Source of the DNA: Macrolepiota albuminosa
Taxonomy: Eukaryota; Basidiomycota; Agaricomycetes; Agaricales; Agaricaceae
Reading direction: 5' to 3'
NCBI GenBank assembly: GCA_027475525.1
Contig: JAMWFC010000055.1
Coordinates: 1,592,212-1,656,211, forward strand
DNA: 64,000 nucleotides
Part shown: positions 32,710 to 45,586 of the stretch, piece by piece
How positions within the stretch are numbered: the first letter of the stretch is position 1
How the letters are laid out: the number at the start of each line of letters is the position of its first letter
Made by a program: the position numbers and the translations under genes
The notes under the pieces: generated by a model
Told to the model about the DNA's origin: nothing
Database searches by the model: none
Seen by the model: the letters and a program-made list of their open reading frames with translations, nothing else

Positions 32710-34294
32710 TCAACTGGTGATAGGAGCATCCAATATACGTGAGAACGGCATCTCCGGCGTAGGCTGCAACCAGTTCTTGTGATCGTAAAATGCATACGGA
32801 GGCGAGTCAATCATGTGGAAAGTGTACGCGAATCGTGTGTGAGGGCTAGCATTGCGTTCGGACTTGTGTAACACCGATCCATGAATCAGGACAAGGTCTC
32901 CTATGAAAGGTTCGACAGGCTCGCATACTGGCGTAAGAAGATAGATGTGTACCTGGATTACACGCTTCCAATATGTACTTTCCAGTCTGTTTGGGTATCT
33001 CGACACTAGGCGGAACTAACTGTTCAAATCCCGTGCCCCCTTCTGGTAAACGCACGAATCGTTTCGTGATTGGAGTCGCAAGATGTGATCCGGGAAGAAA
33101 AGAAAGAGCCCCATTCTCTGGCGTACATTTCTCCAGCGCAATCCAAAACCCAAGTGCAGTTGGAGGATCAGTGTACTACAGGCGTTAAGAAGCTAGGAAA
33201 TGCCAGACGTATCAGCGAGAACCCATCACTTACGAGGAATGTGCTAAAGCCGGCGGGTCATGTCGTTCAAATGGTCTAAACCATATTCAAGAAGGAAACT
33301 GGCAACTTACGAATCATTGTGTTCCGGCACTGCCATGGCACTTTCGTAAGTCAGGAATTTACGAGATATTTGATAATAACGATACCTGCGCCTCCAATCT
33401 GAGTTTGCTTCGTTATCACCATTGACTGAAGGGCTGGCAAGCACAAAACGTCAGAAGTAACCCCTTTTCGCCTGCAATCGCTGAACTCACCGACCGGATC
33501 TCGATGAAACTTGAGGTCCCTCACGAGACTTTTAAGTCTCCCATTCTCAAGCGTGACCTTTCGAAATGCAGGATCCAACTCGTGTAGCGCTATGAGGCAA
33601 AGAAAGAGTCAGATGTGGTGAACTCATTTGCCTGAACAAAGCATCACCATGCCCAATCTTATTCACAGCCCTCGACTTCTCTCTTGTCAGCTTCCCATTG
33701 CCATCTACCGCATCCTCCTCGAGGAAATATCGGCTGCGAGTTCATATCAGCGAAACGCCCTTCAAATCTCTCTCGGCTCTTCCGCTAGCGGCGGAGTCAA
33801 GTTATCGGGAGTTACTAACATCTTATCTCCAGAATTCAAGAAGTAATCATCCCCCACATGGTCCCTATCACTCGTCGTAAACTTTGTCTACAATCGAATC
33901 ACCATATCGTACGATAGTCAGCACTGAGCTAATTTCATAACAGCATAACAAGTAATCATACGTACCAATGGATGATCATCCAATCTAAATTCATCCAGAA
34001 GCTGCTTCGCTCGCGCCAGGAGTGTGTCTGTCTCATTTGAATCCAAAAACCCAGGGACGAGTAAATACCTAGTTGAACACAAATACATTCGTATCAATGA
34101 CTGGGCTTCCATTCCACTAATACCGCCCAGATGCGCCCATGGCACTCTGGAATCTGCGCGTTGATAAAGGACAAAAACTCACCCGTTCTGATAGAACTGT
34201 TGAAAGTATCCGAAGATTGATCTTGAGCCGGTTTCATTGAAACAGGTAAAGGACGAACCTGATCGATTTGCTGTTGAGTGAGGTACTCCAGCAT
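32710..34294 (-). CDS. Phytanoyl-CoA dioxygenase (PhyH)-family Fe(II)/2-oxoglutarate oxygenase
   Basis: Starts MLEYLTQQQIDQ at 34294, followed by the tiny exon FYQNG and then YLLVPGFLDSNETDTLLARA, the typical PhyH opening. Later exons give YFLEEDAVDGNGKLT, the region around ELDPAFRKVTLEN, VPEHND (the iron-binding H-x-D, just before an intron), PPTALGFWIALEKCTPENG, FLPGSHLATP, and the distal part LVLIHGSVLHKSERNASPHTR supplying the second His and the 2-oxoglutarate Arg. Ends ...ILDAPITS. About eight short introns. The family hydroxylates acyl-CoAs or various small molecules; the substrate is unknown here. The product is close to the usual ~290 residues, and all metal ligands appear present. 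The Copia element lies 87 bp beyond the stop. Confidence 0.85.
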
Positions 34295-34616
34295 TTCGTT
34301 TGTCAGTATGGTAAGTTTGAGTACGTAGCGGTGTCGGACAGTGATATAGACAAAGGAGATAAGTCAATATCCAGAGCTTAAACTGGGACCCAGGTGAGAG
34401 CTGACAATATATCTTATCTGTTCGCTTAGATAACGTCCAAGTTGATTGCTTCTCCAACAAAGAATTTCTTAGCATGGCCTTAACCACAGCCTTCTGAGAC
34501 CATTCGTTAATCAAGTTGAGTATCATGTATCCACTATCAAGGTTGCCATGGCCTAATACTTGTCCAACAGGCTAATACAGGTGTAAGTAGGTATGGTTTC
34601 TATTTGTCTATGATCG

Positions 34617-37402
34617 CTATGGACCTGGTGCCGTAGCTGCATCTAAGTTCTCTCCATTCGCCAGCATCTGTATATAATGGTCGATCTTGGCTTTATGTAT
34701 CCGGTGGTGCTCCTGCCATCCCTTCCATGGATGATGTGGGTACTAAAAGACCAATCACAGCGGCAAAGAACAGAGAAAAACAAAATAAGCAGAATCAGTA
34801 ACGACAGATGAGTATGAAATATCAAATGATGCACTGACCATCCTCCCAAAGTTCTGAAATATCTTATCCGACGTGCCTTCCGGCTTTTGAGCAAAGTACC
34901 GCGCGAGGAGAATGTCATCCTCTCGACTGTACCGCATCTTTTTCTCGGGCGCAGGAGGGGGTGGCTCCGTAGTTTCATCTGCATTGAATTCATGTTTATG
35001 CCGTCGCCAGAACTTCATCCATGATGCACGAGAGTGATGGGGGGCCTAGCAGATTGATGTGCGCGTTGCATTAGAACATGATGAACCACTAATCAACACA
35101 TGCGTACGAACCTTGGTTGCGACGTCTTTCCAGAACACCACCATATCTAGTCGGCCCTGAGATCTGAAAGAGACAAGGATCAACATCACAGCCCCACGAT
35201 GATTTGACATCCTTTCATCTGGCAAAACAGAAGAGGAGAGACAATTTTGACGTACTTCCGATATTCCATGAATCGCCGTAAGAATGTAACGTCCTCCTCT
35301 GTGAACGCCACGCCTTTGCCCGTTGTGCTTCTGAAGAGCGCACGCGGTGGACTGGGCGACCTGTTTCTCGGCAGATTTGGATCAATACGTTGTTGTGAGG
35401 GCGTCGCAATTGGTGCTCCCGCTCCTGAGTTAATCATTCCCTCTTCTTCAATCTCTTGATCGTCTTCCAAAAGGGGCGATTCTGAGCGGTCGAGATTCAT
35501 CACGTACCCACCAAGCCGAATCTGATGTTTGTTGCAATAACGGCGCCATGAATAGAACCTGTTGTGGGAAGGAATCTGTCAGTACTAATCTCTGAGAAAC
35601 GGAATTTCTACTGACGTGTGATGAGGAGCCTGGATATGACGCGGGTGTTATTATTGTTGTTGTTCTAAATTTAAACAACTAAGGTGTAGAGAAATTAAAG
35701 GCTGACCTTGACAGCAATGCGCTCGCAGATTTCGCGAAGACTGTCATGACAGGGATGATGTTACTAATACCCCAGATTTTCAATAAAATCATGACATTAC
35801 CTGAGAACTAGGCCTTGCTCCTGACAATAATCAATGTACTTCTTCAGATAGATCACGTCGTCTGACGTGAACAGGTTTCCGCCATATGTACTCTTGATTA
35901 CACGCGAAGGTGGAGTGGGTGACCTTGCTGGTGGGTTTTTGTTAGCGACTAAAGCGGCAGCTGGAGTTGCGGGTGTAGGCTGTCATCAATATATTGAACT
36001 GGCTCAACATATGTGCCTATGAGAATATCTACCTGCACTCGTGTTCGTTTACGACCCCTTTTCTCTGACGGGTCGGCAGGCGGTGCACTTGATGGGCCAG
36101 CAGTGGCATTACCATCTGCAGATGGTTCTGCAATATATTGTTGTTGCTGATATGCCTGTTCGTACTAAGTATATATGGCCGCCAATCAAATCATCAGAGA
36201 CATAGATAATCCATGGAACATACCGCTGATGGATCGTAATACGCGTGGGCACCGGCAGTCCACGCCGCCTGATCCTCACGATACCGGTAATATACCCCTG
36301 GCGGGGCGCCCATCGGGTCTGCAGGATGCTGGGGGTGGCCGTATCGCTCCCACCCATCGTCGGGATATTGTCCAGGGGGTATAAGCGACGCCATGGGCGG
36401 TTGATCCAGACGCGTTTGTTGAGGCGCGATCGCGCCAGAGGCCTGCCATGTCTGAGGAGCCGCTTGTGGGGGCGCCATGGGCCGCGGCGGATGCATGGTT
36501 TGGTCGTAAACGGGGTGGTATGGGTAGCTGTTATGCGCTTCGACGAGAGAGCCGACAGTCATGGGTGTTATGACTTGTGTATGTGTATGGATGGCGTGCT
36601 GTGATGGTGGAGGTGGAACTGCTGGTGGTGGTGCTGTTGGCTGGGCCTGGCGCGGTACGGGGTCCGTTTCATTGGTACGTGCACGTTTTCGGGTGGTGTG
36701 CCGTGTTTCAACGTCGGTTGAAGTGGACGCAACGGGTGCAGGTGGAGGTGCAGATACGGGTGCAGGAGCGGGTGGGGGCTCTGCGACGGATGTCATACTA
36801 CGGGGTCAATAAACGGATGCACCGTGATTTCACTGGAGATGCGCACGTACACTTCGTTGCCGGCGACTTTGCAGCCGGCCCAATTGGTGTGGAACGTCTG
36901 CAGCGCATTGGCTTTGATGCATTCGTGCACCCAACGCGAGTCGAGGACAATCTTGCCCTTCTTGCCTGCGTATTGTCGCCATAAATTCTGCCCAGACACC
37001 TTATACGGATCGACTGTAGTAAACTCCTTCCATACTTGTCCAAACGCCCTGAGAAACCCCTGACGCACCTAATATGTATGGAACGCCACTATAACCTGGT
37101 GAGACTGTCCCACCATATTTCTACAGAAAGAAATGAGATTTTTATTGTGGCAACAAACGAGACTCAACGACGCCACAAATTTATACACATCTGGTCCAGG
37201 GGTGCAAACTCACCGGGATGAGCTCAACAAGCGTGTCCTTGTCCTGCACATCTTTTTCTACGTACATTGCAAGGGGCGTGCCCAACATGGGGTCAAGGAA
37301 AAGCTCAGGATTAACATTGAGGTCAATGTTTTGTGAAACTACGGACGGACGTTGGTCACTATTTTGGTCAGAATGGCGGATCGAAGAACGCGCTGGTGCC
37401 AT
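34617..37402 (-). CDS. rap1: Rap1-like telomere-binding protein with BRCT and three Myb-like units
   Basis: Starts MAPARSSIRHSDQN at 37402. An N-terminal BRCT domain follows (LFLDPMLGTPLAMYV; KYGGTVSPGYSG; IVLDSRWVHECI with the conserved Trp), then a long Pro/Ala-rich disordered linker. Three Myb-like units come next: FTSDDVIYLKKYIDY...APHHTFYSWRRYCNKHQ, FTEEDVTFLRRFMEYRK...APHHSRASWMKFWRRHKH and YSREDDILLARYFAQ...YPHHPWKGWQEHHRIHK. Each has an intron directly before its PHH motif. It ends ANGENLDAATAPGP at 34617. BRCT plus Myb is the Rap1 architecture; fungal Rap1 binds or is recruited to telomeres. No canonical C-terminal RCT domain is visible, so orthology is inferred. About nine introns. 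Confidence 0.75.
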
Positions 37403-40400
37403 GGGTCTTGGCCTCCAAATTGTTATTTTGCGGCTGCAGTGGTTGGAGTCCTACCCCCAAACAACAGATCACAAATCTTCACACGCGTTTCAATTCAATC
37501 ATTTTAATCGGAGTTTCATTTCCTCATCGCCTCAAAAACTTGCTATGTCTGTACGTAGCATATTCAAAGGCCTCCGTTTCGTTTCATCCAGTACACACAA
37601 TTCATAAGGCTCTTACACAAGAGAATGGAGTCGTAGAAATGGCCAGAAGCAAAGCAAAAGCTTTTATATAAATAGATCCAAATATCAAAAAGGTCGAAAT
37701 TGACCGGTGGGGTTGGCAAGGGTAACTCCTTTATCGAACCCCCTCTAAACGCAAAAGGGCAAATGTTTTTGTCAACGGCAGCAACGGCTTGAGGGTCAGG
37801 CGTATTCTGCGTATTCTGTATGGCTGCCGTTTTCCTGGTTTCCTAGGTTCTCTGAGGCCGAAGATGACATGCCGCGCTCTAGACCGTCTTTTTGCTCACA
37901 GTGTTGAACATGCGACAGGGTCCTTTTCCAAAGAGGTTACAGAGCCCCCAGAAACTCATCAAAATACATACCCCGAAATTGTTCCACCGCGGCCTGACTG
38001 CGCTTGGCATGACATATTGTATTCCCGTCTCTTGGGGGCTCGTACCGAATTTCCCAGACTGTGCTATACCTTAAAAGCTTGAAATTTTTAAATGCTTTAA
38101 ACCTGTACTGCTATGCAACAGACTGGATTCCGTAACTTGTATCTTAAACGTGGCCGTCCTCTGCTCGCTTTCCACCACAGTCAGGAGTACCAAGCAAATT
38201 CCCATCAATTCTGTCTTTTTTTGGTCCAACCATAATCTTATCCGATTGTTCAGCACTAAATATTTCAGAAGCCCTACATAGCTGTCTATAATGCGATCCT
38301 TGGAGAAGCGCCTCTCCTGAGACCCAGGACCCGGAAAAAGGAAAACTCTATTACGACCGCGGCTCGATTATTAACGTCGATGGATAGGTCAAATGTATGC
38401 CATCTATACGTGTCCATCTCACTGTCCTGCGAACCTCAATCTTATCTGACGCGTTGTAAAGGTCTCCTAACTGCGTTCGCGGGCTCCCCGGATCGATCCA
38501 ATTACTTTCGTAGATCGATCTTTCAGATACGAACCAGGGATCATTAGATACAGCGCAAGACTCCATATCGAGTTGGCTTACCCGTCAATTAAATCAAAGA
38601 ACCCCTCTTCACGAATTCAGATACTCCACTCACATGGCTGGCTATCTCAACTACCAAACCTTTCATATTCTACGCCCCGCACTATGTCGGTATAGCTGCG
38701 ACCTTTTAATCATTCTCTTGAACGCACTATACCTCATGGACATATCTCCTTCGCATCAGGCTAGACCCATACTCCAATTATACAACCATTCAATTTTTTA
38801 GCCCCAAACGAATACGTTTTATCACTTTACAAAATGACTGCCTAACTCAGTTCACCGCGTCAAACACGAAGAATACCGCGTGGTCAATCTACCGATGGAA
38901 TTAAAATCCCTGGCAGTCAGTCTCCCAGCCAATCGCACAAGACTCCGTGTTCCACCTGTATCTCCTTCCTTCCAATCCAAAAAGTTCATACCACATTCAA
39001 GCCCGCATCGCATCAGTACTACAGACTGCATATGTACGCGAGCTCAGATCGCTTATCGGCAAATTACCTCATGTCCCTGGCTCTCCCCATACTTAGTACT
39101 CCACTGGACACACAAACACACGTGGCTGGGACACACAACATCACGGAAGTAAAACAAGTCAGGGAGTATTTGTAATCAAGGTTGTAGGTCCCCCTGCCCT
39201 GCCGTACCTACGGTACAACCCCACAAAGGAGCGGGGAGCGCGAGGGGATCGGACAAATGGATGGAAAGTATGGAAATATGGAAACAAATTTAAACAGATT
39301 CAGAAACGGCGTATGTAATGTACATACTTAATAACTTTTTATTTTATGCCGATAAGCGATTCAAAGTTGTCCGTTGCTGTTATGTACACATGTACCGTGT
39401 ACATGTGTGCGTTTCAGAAATATCTGACACCCGATTTTTCGGAAATTTGAATGTGTACGGGAGGATATCCATCTAGGACATGGCATATGTATATGTGCAA
39501 TTCAGACACTTGCCACCACAAGCACGCGGGACCAAGCTATGTATGTGGGTGGCGTCTGACACCCCGCCACTCGCGTGTACCTGTTGAAGATCCTCCGTGC
39601 TCGTGCTGTTGAACCGGTCGGTGTACCATATGATTCGCAAGGACAGTTGGGCATCGCTTTTCTGATACGTGGTACAGTGTTAATCCGGCCTTTAGATTGA
39701 GGCGTGTATCTTCCTTGAGCTTTTTGGGTCCTTTGGCTTCTGGAAAGATTGATTCAGCTTTTGATCATGATATCATAGAGTATGAATATCGAGCCCATGA
39801 CATCTGCGGAGATGAATGGGGATTCCTTGGTAAATCTATATCTATATATGTATGCACCAGAAAGTACTTTTGGAAGTGGAGTATCTTAGAGACCAGAATT
39901 CGAATCAAGACTCGATCGTTGTATCTGGTCTGATGTTATGGATGGATGGAAGATTCATTCTTAAAGATCTTCAATACTAGTGCTGTACCCCGTTATCCAT
40001 ACTCACAGCAAATCAGTACAAAGGACGTAACTGCACAGTATAGCTGTTTTTCTAGCACCGCCTCAAGGCGGTTTGTAGTTGGGTATCATCAACCAAGAGG
40101 GTATCAAAGTTTGATTCTACTGACTCGGAACTAGAATCCCCGAGTTATATTTTGATTATTCTAGACTCTGAACAGTCAGACTATACTCGAAGTAGTATGA
40201 TATTCTTTTCCGGAATATCCCACGACATATTTTCACAACGAGGCATCATCCACTAGTGGAAAATGACATCATGATGGTCGAAAGTAGTAAAAGAGGCCCA
40301 AGCGATCAAACATGCAGGTCGAACAAAGATTGGCAAAGGGGCGATGCTTGTACCCTATCTTTAACACAGCCCGGGATTCAAAACACTTTTGTTAGCTCAC

Positions 40401-42078
40401 AGAGTAATAGATCCCTCACCGGCTTATATGTCAATCATCCTGATTCCGAACCACACCGTAAACGACAAAAAGCTTGTGGCAGTCACCCGCAACACATCCA
40501 ATGGGTATCCCTAGTAATTCCGAGCACGCCGTAGACGAACAACAGGACGTCGTTCCATTTAGTGGTTCCTCCGAATCGAAGATGGTAACCTCCTAGGTAT
40601 CCTAATGATGGACACGGTTTCGTCGGACTCCACCAGATGCTAAGTACTTCTAATTTTTCGAACTCGAAGTGGGTTGTGTGTATTCATGGAAATGGCCGAG
40701 AACATTGTATGTGAACACAAGTGACAGAAGGATTGGCCTGCATGGAGAGAGAAGTGTTAGAATTGGTAGAGAATCATGATTCATTTATGATGGATGGATT
40801 GATGGACGGATGGATATTCGGAGGAGAAAGAGGACACGACAATATGAGCGGACACGATAATCTGAATCCTTCCACGTTCATGTATCATGAGTGTGAATTT
40901 ATAGCGCAAGCAGTTCCTTGGGCCCAGCAGGACGTATATGTACATATCATGAGTAATCAACGCTGGACCGAGATTATCCCAAGTGCCATGCATTATTTTT
41001 GGGAGCGAGTGACTATCGATCTTGCTAGAAATATCAAGCTGGCAGTCAAAAACTTACTCGGAATGAGGATTCACACATATGCCTGCCAGCTAAGCTACCA
41101 TAATTATGAATCAATGTCCCGAACACGCCGCGCAGCAGCAGTTATCAACAGGAGACGAACAGAACAGATATTCCATCGGAGAATGGAGATATGTGGCTAT
41201 GTGGTGGAGATAAAAGTCCGAGCACGCCGGACAGTTTGTTGGTCGTTACGACATGCGCCAACCACTGCCGCTTGGAAAGAGAAAGTCGAGGTTAGTAGGA
41301 ATCAATCTTATCTATGAATCGAGTTTCTGTCTGGGATATGACGCATACGGAGAAAGCAGTGCCTGTGTTCGGGTTCGGATTCGGGCTCGGGTTCGGGAAT
41401 CGGGGACCGGAAGAGATCGTGATCACAGCCGCGACGCGTCCGTCGGCGAGTGTGTGGATTGCATCCGCCTCGATGGACGACGGGGGCCGGGTGGAAGAGG
41501 AAGAAGGATGAAGAGAAGAGAAGAGGAGGCAAAGAAAATTTTAGCGGGCTGAAATCTAGGCTCGAGTTTCGGGGGGCCGCGTACGCTGGACGTATGTTTG
41601 AGGGGGTGTGTTTCGAAAGGGTCACGGTCAAAATTGAATATGTTGTTGTGGTGATGGATGATAATGATTGCGGTTGGGTGATTGGGAGTTTTGCGTGTTG
41701 GAAAATGATGCATGTTGATTGCCCAGTTGTTTCAAAGGTTTGTAGCAGCAGGCAGGAGGAGTCCGACAGATGATCAGGAAGTGGTGGTGGCACCAGTGGG
41801 AGCATATGCTCAAGCGCATATGTGTGGCAGAATATAGACTAGTATTATGTACGTCGATCGGAAGAAAGGTGTGCCAGAAGAGAGTGCATAAACCATGTGC
41901 CGCACGCCAAGCGGGGGGAAGATTGGGTCGGTTTCTCAGGAACGTGACGAGGTGGCAGATTACCATAAATGGAGAGGGACAAAACAATAACAGGGTGAAT
42001 AAGAAGTGATCGAGTCGGAGTCTGAACAGGACACTGACTGAATCTCTGGACAACGACGAGGCTGCTCCCGCCTTGACC
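37403..42078. other. 4.7 kb divergent intergenic region
   Basis: Separates two divergently transcribed genes (Rap1-like, minus; CDC24, plus), large compared with other gaps in the island. Scattered open frames, including a 198-codon one at 40721-41317, have no recognisable domain and low-complexity stretches. A near-perfect 23-bp palindrome, acacatgtac-cgt-gtacatgtgt, lies at 39386-39408; ggtac palindromes occur near 39203-39215, and accgcct-ca-aggcggt near 40058. An unrecognised gene or long non-coding RNA cannot be excluded. Confidence 0.4.
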
Positions 42079-45000
42079 ATGGCTTCTGCTGCTGGCCGCA
42101 AAAAATCCATCGTCTCCAGCGCTGCCATCCAGATTGACATTCCCGTGGCAAACAACACTCTCCTCAACAAAGCCGCCGCCTCGTCGCTCTACCAGCAATG
42201 CTCCTCTCTCCGTGCACGCCTCCTGCGAATCCGCGGCTTCCACTACTATTTCTCCCTCGCCAACTCCGCTGCTCCCCGCCAGTCCACTGATCCCGTCTCC
42301 CAGCTCTGGGACCTCTTTTCCTTGGGCATCCCCCTCTGCTACATCTTTGACTGTCTCCCCCTCAACCAGGGCTTTTCCAAAATAAACAACTCCACCTTCA
42401 ACCCGGACGAGTATGAAGCAAACCCAGACAAGCCAAAGAAACGCGCAATTGCCCTCTTTGCAATGCAAATCCGCACAAACAATGTCACCCAGGCCATCCC
42501 AGGCTGCGAGGAATTCACCGTCACCGATCTCTGGGACCGCAATTCCACAGACGGCCTCGTCAAGGTCCGTCCTGAGTCATCTCCTCTCTTATCATCGACC
42601 CCGCTCATAACTCAACTTAGGTCATCAATACCGTAACCGCCATCGTGGATCACCTTTCACCAGATGCCTTCGAGCCACCAAGCCCCACCGCATCAGAATC
42701 ACCTGTCATTCCTGCAAATGCTCAGGAATCAGCCCGCAACAATATCATTCGCGAATTGGTCGAGACCGAGCGCAAGTACGTTCAGGATCTCGAAATAATG
42801 CAGGTTTGTATTATTCAATCAATTCGCGTCTGTCCCCTCATTGTTGACTTTACAGAAATACTCCAATGCCTTGTCACAAGGAAACATCATCGATCAAGAT
42901 ACAATACATCTCTTGTTTCCAAATTTAAATAAACTCCTCAATTTTCAGCGCAAGTTTCTCATTCGCTTTGAAAGCACAGCAGAATTGCCGTGGCAAAGCC
43001 AGCGGTGGGGTCAGCTGTTCTTGGAAAGCGTGCGTCCCGTGTTCTCTATTTGGCCATGTCATTGTCCTCACGCGCTTTTTGGGAATAATAGGAAGACGAA
43101 TTTGTCGTCTATGAGCCTTATTGCGCTAATTATACCAGTGCTTCAGAGCTCATGCTCGAGCATGAGCAAAAACTCAATGTAAGTCCCTGCCACGCACGTT
43201 TTTGACCCTCAGGTCCCAAATAGCCCTGATCCCTTTGGTTCGACCCATCGAAACTGAAATTGAACTGACCAAATATACGTCAACAGGCACTGAACCACTT
43301 GATTAATGTCAAAGGCGAGCTACCAGCTTTCCTAATCAAGCCGATCCAGCGCGTGTGCAAATACCCCCTTTTACTTGATGTGAGCCTGCTGTCACTCGTT
43401 GCGTTCTTCATTGCCTATCTTATTTTTTTTTCTCTAGTCCCTAATCAAAGCTTGCGACAACTCCAACTGTCAACATTTTGACGAACTCAAGAAAGGTTCT
43501 GATGCAGCTAAGCGCATCACGGACAAGATCAATGAGGCACAGAGGCGGGCGGAGAACGAAATGACCGTCAAGAGCCTCCAGGCGCGCATTGACGATTGGA
43601 AGGGCCATCACCTTGAGAGCTTTGGCGAGCTTCTCCTTGATGATATCTTCATCGTGACCAAGTCCGAGGTCAACCGCGAGTACCATGTCTTCCTCTTCGA
43701 GAAGATCATTTTGTGCTGCAAGGAGGCGTTGCCGCAGCAGAACGGGAAGGGCAAGGTGGGGAAGAGTAATTCTATTTTGAAGAAACAACCTGCGCCGCCG
43801 CCGCTCGCGCTTCCCGGAGGTGTGGGTCAGCCGGTCAGGAAGACTACTCCGCTTCTTTTGAAAGGACGTATATTCCTCGGGAACGTTACACAGGCGATTC
43901 CAGGTCCGATGCCCAAGATGTCTGGTAGTATGCTATTTTTATGTCTTTCACCCGTATTGGCACTGATTACCTGATATAGACAATCCGATACCGACGTATT
44001 ACCCACTCGCTGTGTGGTGGAAAGGCGATGATGACCTCGAATACTTTACTCTGCGGTGTCGACAACAAGAACAAATGCGTCAATGGGAAACGGCGATTAA
44101 CCGCCTCATCAAGGAATCTGCCGCCCGCCGCGCATCGGACCGCCATAATGCGCTGTCAAGAATCGCAGCTGCAAGTGGCGCCCGTACACCCACACACACC
44201 CGCGGCGTCTCCAAAACTTCACAATCGTCGTATTCACAATCGCCGTACGGCGGATCACAGCCCATATCCATGTACTCGTCATCATCTGTGACTTCAACTT
44301 CCACGAGCAGTCGCGGACCACGGACTCCACATGGTAGTGACGAGTTCATCGTCAATACCAACTCCGTTATGTATCCAAACGGATCATCAGCGTGCCTACA
44401 ACACAACGGGTTCGAGTTTGATCAAGATGAAGATGACTACGCCGAGTCCCAGGCCTCATCGAGTTACGGCGGTGCATCCGGGCGTGGAACGCCGGTTGCA
44501 AGTGGTTCGGTACAGAACGCAGGATACCGCCGGAACAATGCGATAAGCATGCCACCAGAGCGCGATGCTGTGCCGGCATACGAACGTCCGCGAGCGCACA
44601 CGGAAGACATGAATGGTGCAGTGATGCAGGAGTGGAGGAACAACCTCCCACCTGTACCAATGCCTATCCCGAGACACGATATGACGCTTCATCCGAACAC
44701 GAGGGGATACAACTCGCGACTGAATGCGGGTGTAAACACGCAGAGTTTCGTGTCGGATTCAAGCTATAGCAGTGCGCGATCGGTCGGCACCGCGCCCTTG
44801 CCCGGCGGGCCGAGAGTGCGTCCGCAGCTTCGGAGCCAGTTTAGCTCGACGAGGCTGAGGGGCGTGTATGATAACGGGGACGCGATGCAGAAGAACGACA
44901 GGGCGTCGACGCAGCCTGCGCTTGTCAACGCAGACGGGCATCCGGTAAATATTCATGGGCAGCCCATCAATGCGCACGGACAGCCTATCACAAGTCGGTC

Positions 45001-45586
45001 GCGGAGTGTCAGCCAGCCTGCGGCGTATGTCCCGAGATCGACGCCTTCGCAACCGCTGCCACCGCTTCCGACGCTAGACCGCCACTGGGCCCGTGAGCGT
45101 GGACACCCGACGCCGGTCAATGAGAAGCGCGGGAGCGGGTCGAGCGAATCGTCGTCATCGGATTATTCGCCGAATAGTTCGTCGCCGGAGACGCCGTTTG
45201 GGTCGAGCGAGTCGTCGATTGGGGGTGTGAGTCTGCACCAATCTCGATCGCAGTATTTTGAAAGTTCGCGTGTGCATGCGCATACGTATGGGGATCTGCA
45301 TTCGTGTCCGCAGAATGGGATCGTGCAGTCGCCTGTGAGGGTGAAGGTGCATTTCCGTGAGGATATTTTCGTGATCCAGGTAGATCGCGCGACGGAGTAT
45401 GAGGATCTTGTGCAGAGGGTGGGGAGGAAGATTAAACTCTGTGGGCCGAGGCGGAGTGATGGGCCTTTGAGGGTCAAGTATAAGGATGAGGATGGTGATA
45501 TGGTGTCCCTTGGATCGACGGAGGATGTGCAGATGGCATTCGAGGCGTATCGTCCTGGAGGGCAGGTCACTCTGTTCGTGACATGA
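42079..45586 (+). CDS. CDC24: Cdc24/Scd1-type RhoGEF for Cdc42
   Basis: Seven exons: 42079-42564, 42621-42803, 42856-43029, 43092-43178, 43287-43379, 43438-43924 and 43980-45586. All join in phase to 1038 residues, close to other fungal Cdc24. In order: CDC24-type calponin-homology region (about 55-150, SQLWDLFSLGIPLCYIFD); DH domain (about 190-365; RELVETERKYVQDLEIMQ, LPAFLIKPIQRVCKYPLLL), which catalyses GDP/GTP exchange on Cdc42; PH domain (about 385-545); a long Ser/Pro-rich disordered region; and C-terminal PB1 (about 955-1038; VRVKVHFREDIFVIQV, with the acidic YKDEDGD cluster), which binds the Bem1/Scd2 scaffold. ATG context accATGg. It sets cell polarity and hyphal growth. Nothing appears broken. 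Confidence 0.95.

Noticed and set aside
39896..39940. tRNA-like 'ttcgaatc' motif
   Set aside because: No acceptor stem or D-arm can be formed around it.
40721..41317. 198-codon plus-strand frame between the Rap1-like gene and CDC24
   Set aside because: No domain, repeated Asp-Gly/Met-rich low-complexity stretch, no introns or leader typical of neighbours; kept only as a remark in the intergenic entry.
44012..45570. Several minus-strand frames opposite CDC24
   Set aside because: Shadows of the long last CDC24 exon.
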